NCBI GenBank assembly: GCA_037190175.1
Contig: JBBCJM010000108.1
Coordinates: forward strand, 1 to 6,725
Origin: JBBCJM01 sp037190175
GTDB lineage: Bacteria > Pseudomonadota > Alphaproteobacteria > Rhodobacterales > Rhodobacteraceae
Reading direction: 5' to 3'
Length of the DNA: 6,725 nucleotides
Shown here: positions 5,084 to 6,725 of the stretch, piece by piece
How positions within the stretch are numbered: the stretch's first letter is position 1
Layout: every line of letters begins with the position of its first letter
Notes under the pieces: generated by a model
What the model saw: the letters and a program-made list of their open reading frames with translations, nothing else
Told to the model about the DNA's origin: nothing
Database searches by the model: none
Translations under genes and position numbers: made by a program

Positions 5084-6172
5084 ATGGCGCTGCACCTGAC
5101 CCTGCCCGAGAGACTGGCCCGCGCCCGCGCCGACCTGCGCATGGGGGTGCCGGTGGTGCTGGCGGGCGGCGGCGGGGGTCTGGTGGCGGTGGCGGCCGAG
5201 GCGCTGACGCCCGGGCGGCTGGCCGATCTGGCCGCGCTGGGGCCGGCCGAGGTGGCGATCACCGCGCGGCGGGCCGACACGCTGAAGGCGCGGGCCTATC
5301 ACGGCGACGTGGCCCGGCTGGAGCTGCCCTCGGGCGCGGATGTGGCCTGGGTGGCGGCGGTGGCCGATCCGGCGGACGACCTGCGGGTGCCGATGAAGGG
5401 GCCGTTCCGGTCGCTGCGCGAGGGCGACGCCGGCCTGCACCGGCTGGCGCTGCTGCTGGCCAAGTCCGCCCACCTGCTGCCGGCCGCGGTGGTGGTGCCG
5501 GTGGCCGCACCCCTGGCGCTGGCCGGGGCGCACGGGCTGACCCTGCTGGCGGCGGAGGAGGCGCTGCCCGCGCTGGCCGAATTCTCCCCCCTGCGCGACG
5601 TGGTCTCGGCCCGGCTGCCGATGCAGGCCGCCGCCGCGGGGCGGGTGCATATCTTCCGCCCCGAGGATGGCGGGGAGGAGCACTACGCCATCGAGATCGG
5701 CCGCCCCGACCGCGACCGCCCGGTGCTGGCCCGGCTGCATTCGGCCTGTTTCACCGGCGACGTGCTGGGCTCGCTGAAATGCGACTGCGGCCCGCAGCTG
5801 CGCGCCGCCCTGGCGCAGATGGGGGAGGAGGGGGCGGGCGTGCTGCTCTATCTGAACCAGGAGGGGCGGGGGATCGGGCTGGCCAACAAGATGCGCGCCT
5901 ATGCCTTGCAGGACCAGGGCTTCGACACGGTGGAGGCCAACCACCGCCTGGGCTTCGAGGATGACGAGCGCGATTTCCGGCTGGGCGCCAGCCTGTTGCG
6001 GCAGATGGGCTTCTCGGCCGTGCGGCTGATGACCAACAACCCCCGCAAGATCGCGATGATGGAGGCCAGCGGGCTGCGGGTCGCCGAGCGCGTGCCCCTG
6101 CGCGGCTTCGAGACCGCCGAGAACGCCGGCTACCTGGCCACCAAGGCGGCGAAGTCGGGGCATCTGCTGTGA
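5084..6172 (+). CDS. ribA: GTP cyclohydrolase II (RibA) with a degenerate RibB-like N-terminal domain
   Basis: This 362-residue cytoplasmic enzyme should open GTP to 2,5-diamino-6-ribosylamino-4(3H)-pyrimidinone 5'-phosphate, formate and pyrophosphate, the first step of riboflavin synthesis. The catalytic domain spans about 185-362. It has Zn2+ ligands Cys222, Cys233 and Cys235 in SACFTGDVLGSLKCDCG, the YLNQEGRGIGL motif (256-266), HRLGFEDDERDF with the catalytic Asp294 and Arg296 (counterparts of E. coli Asp126 and Arg128), LMTNNPRK (315-322) and the terminal KAAKSGHLL. The first ~180 residues have the outline of DHBP synthase (VPVVL, then VAAEALTPGRLADLAALG), but five glycines (28-32) replace the acidic DDEDRENEGD-type loop, so DHBP synthase activity is unlikely. 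Bifunctional RibBA proteins are usually near 400 residues and monofunctional RibA near 200. GGAGG supports ATG 5084. The gene overlaps the next by GTGA. Confidence 0.93.
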   Translation: MALHLTLPERLARARADLRMGVPVVLAGGGGGLVAVAAEALTPGRLADLAALGPAEVAITARRADTLKARAYHGDVARLELPSGADVAWVAAVADPADDLRVPMKGPFRSLREGDAGLHRLALLLAKSAHLLPAAVVVPVAAPLALAGAHGLTLLAAEEALPALAEFSPLRDVVSARLPMQAAAAGRVHIFRPEDGGEEHYAIEIGRPDRDRPVLARLHSACFTGDVLGSLKCDCGPQLRAALAQMGEEGAGVLLYLNQEGRGIGLANKMRAYALQDQGFDTVEANHRLGFEDDERDFRLGASLLRQMGFSAVRLMTNNPRKIAMMEASGLRVAERVPLRGFETAENAGYLATKAAKSGHLL

Positions 6173-6672
6173 CCCCCGCCGACCTGGTGGTCACCCGCTG
6201 GGGCGCGCGGTTCATGGGCCGGCGGTTCCCCTGCGCGGTCGGCCGCGGCGGGATCGTGGCCCCGGAGGCCAAGCGCGAGGGTGACGGGGCGACCCCGGCG
6301 GGCGAACACGCCATCGTCGCCATGTTCTACCGCGCCGACCGCCTGCCGCCGCCCGCCGTGTGGGCGGTGCCGCTGACGCCCGGCGACCTGTGGTCCGACG
6401 ACCCGGGCGACCCCGACTACAACCGTCTGGTCCGCGTGCCCCATGCCGCCTCGCACGAAAGGCTGATGCGGCCCGATCCGCTCTACGACCTGATCCTGGT
6501 CACCGACTGGAACTGGCCCGAGGGCATCCCCGGCCGCGGCTCGGCGCTCTTCGTCCACGCCTGGCGCCGGCCGCGCTGGCCCACCGCCGGCTGCGTGGCC
6601 TTCGCCCGGGCCGACCTCATCTGGATCGCCGCCCGGCTGACCCCGCACAGCCGGCTGATCGTGCGGCGCTGA
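6169..6672 (+). CDS. L,D-transpeptidase (YkuD/COG3786-like) family protein
   Basis: The 167-residue protein carries the YkuD-type catalytic signature: His130 in ALFVHAW and Cys142 in PTAGCVAF, twelve residues apart, with GDGATPAGEH (38-47) near the front as is usual in the COG3786 branch. Members are related to enzymes that make or remodel 3-3 peptidoglycan cross-links through an acyl-Cys intermediate. Small stand-alone members like this are poorly characterised, so the exact reaction is uncertain. I see no signal peptide or membrane helix at the N-terminus (MTPADLVVTRWGARFMG), which is odd for a periplasmic enzyme. The GTG start at 6169 overlaps the ribA TGA as GTGA, suggesting translational coupling. 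An internal ATG at residue 16 would cut into the domain. It may share a transcript with ribA, though the functions have no obvious link. Confidence 0.85.
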   Translation: MTPADLVVTRWGARFMGRRFPCAVGRGGIVAPEAKREGDGATPAGEHAIVAMFYRADRLPPPAVWAVPLTPGDLWSDDPGDPDYNRLVRVPHAASHERLMRPDPLYDLILVTDWNWPEGIPGRGSALFVHAWRRPRWPTAGCVAFARADLIWIAARLTPHSRLIVRR

Positions 6673-6679
6673 ACGGGAT

Positions 6680-6725
6680 GCTCCTCGCTCCCTGCCGGGC
6701 GCTCTTCGCGGCGAGGAGCGCCCGG
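6680..6725 (+). terminator. Hairpins after the transpeptidase gene, likely terminator cut by the window edge
   Basis: CCGGGCGCTC (6695-6704) pairs exactly with GAGCGCCCGG (6716-6725) across 11 bases, starting 22 bases after the stop. A competing stem is also possible: GCTCCTCGC (6680-6688) with GCGAGGAGC (6711-6719). The two share 6716-6719 and cannot form together. The window ends at the base of the second arm, so any T tract is out of sight. It is probably the terminator of the ribA unit. Confidence 0.6.

Noticed and set aside
1..6725. Mobile element, CRISPR array, toxin-antitoxin or defence system
   Set aside because: I found no direct-repeat array, terminal inverted repeats, transposase, integrase or defence-type domains. 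All genes look chromosomal and compositionally uniform.

Overview
The window is a GC-rich stretch of ordinary chromosome from an alphaproteobacterium, most likely a member of the Rhodobacteraceae (Rhodobacter/Paracoccus-like). The main clues are a porin closely resembling the Rhodobacter capsulatus 16-stranded general porin, a CenR-type response regulator of the alphaproteobacterial kind, and strong GC bias at third codon positions. I see no insertion sequence, phage gene, tRNA, rRNA, CRISPR array or other sign of recent transfer.

Layout, left to right. Positions 12-37 hold a perfect palindrome that probably terminates a gene lying off the left edge. A 245-base leader (38-282) precedes an outer-membrane porin (283-1191, +), which ends in a clear intrinsic terminator (1216-1242). 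Next on the same strand come a YggS-family PLP-binding protein (1289-1942) and a small lysine-rich protein of unknown function (1992-2228). A short GC hairpin (2229-2249) separates this block from two minus-strand genes that read towards it: a membrane-anchored alpha/beta hydrolase (4061-3081) followed after 30 bases by exonuclease III (3050-2256). Further right, still on the minus strand, is a CenR-like OmpR-family response regulator (4930-4244) with its own strong terminator (4126-4099). A 153-base divergent intergenic region separates it from ribA (5084-6172, +), which overlaps an L,D-transpeptidase-like gene (6169-6672, +) by four bases (GTGA). Two mutually exclusive hairpins close the window (6680-6725).

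Functionally this is a mosaic of housekeeping units: outer-membrane permeability (porin), PLP homeostasis (YggS), DNA repair (Xth), envelope-related regulation (CenR-like) and riboflavin synthesis (RibA). Only three groupings look like transcription units: yggS with the small gene, the hydrolase with xth, and ribA with the transpeptidase-like gene.

I did not find a convincing novel multi-gene system. The points most worth a second look are small-scale. They are a RibA whose N-terminal domain looks like a DHBP synthase with its acidic catalytic loop replaced by glycines, a possible 17-codon leader ORF overlapping the porin start, a hairpin that buries the ribosome-binding site of the small unknown gene, and a possible 3'UTR-derived small RNA downstream of the response regulator.
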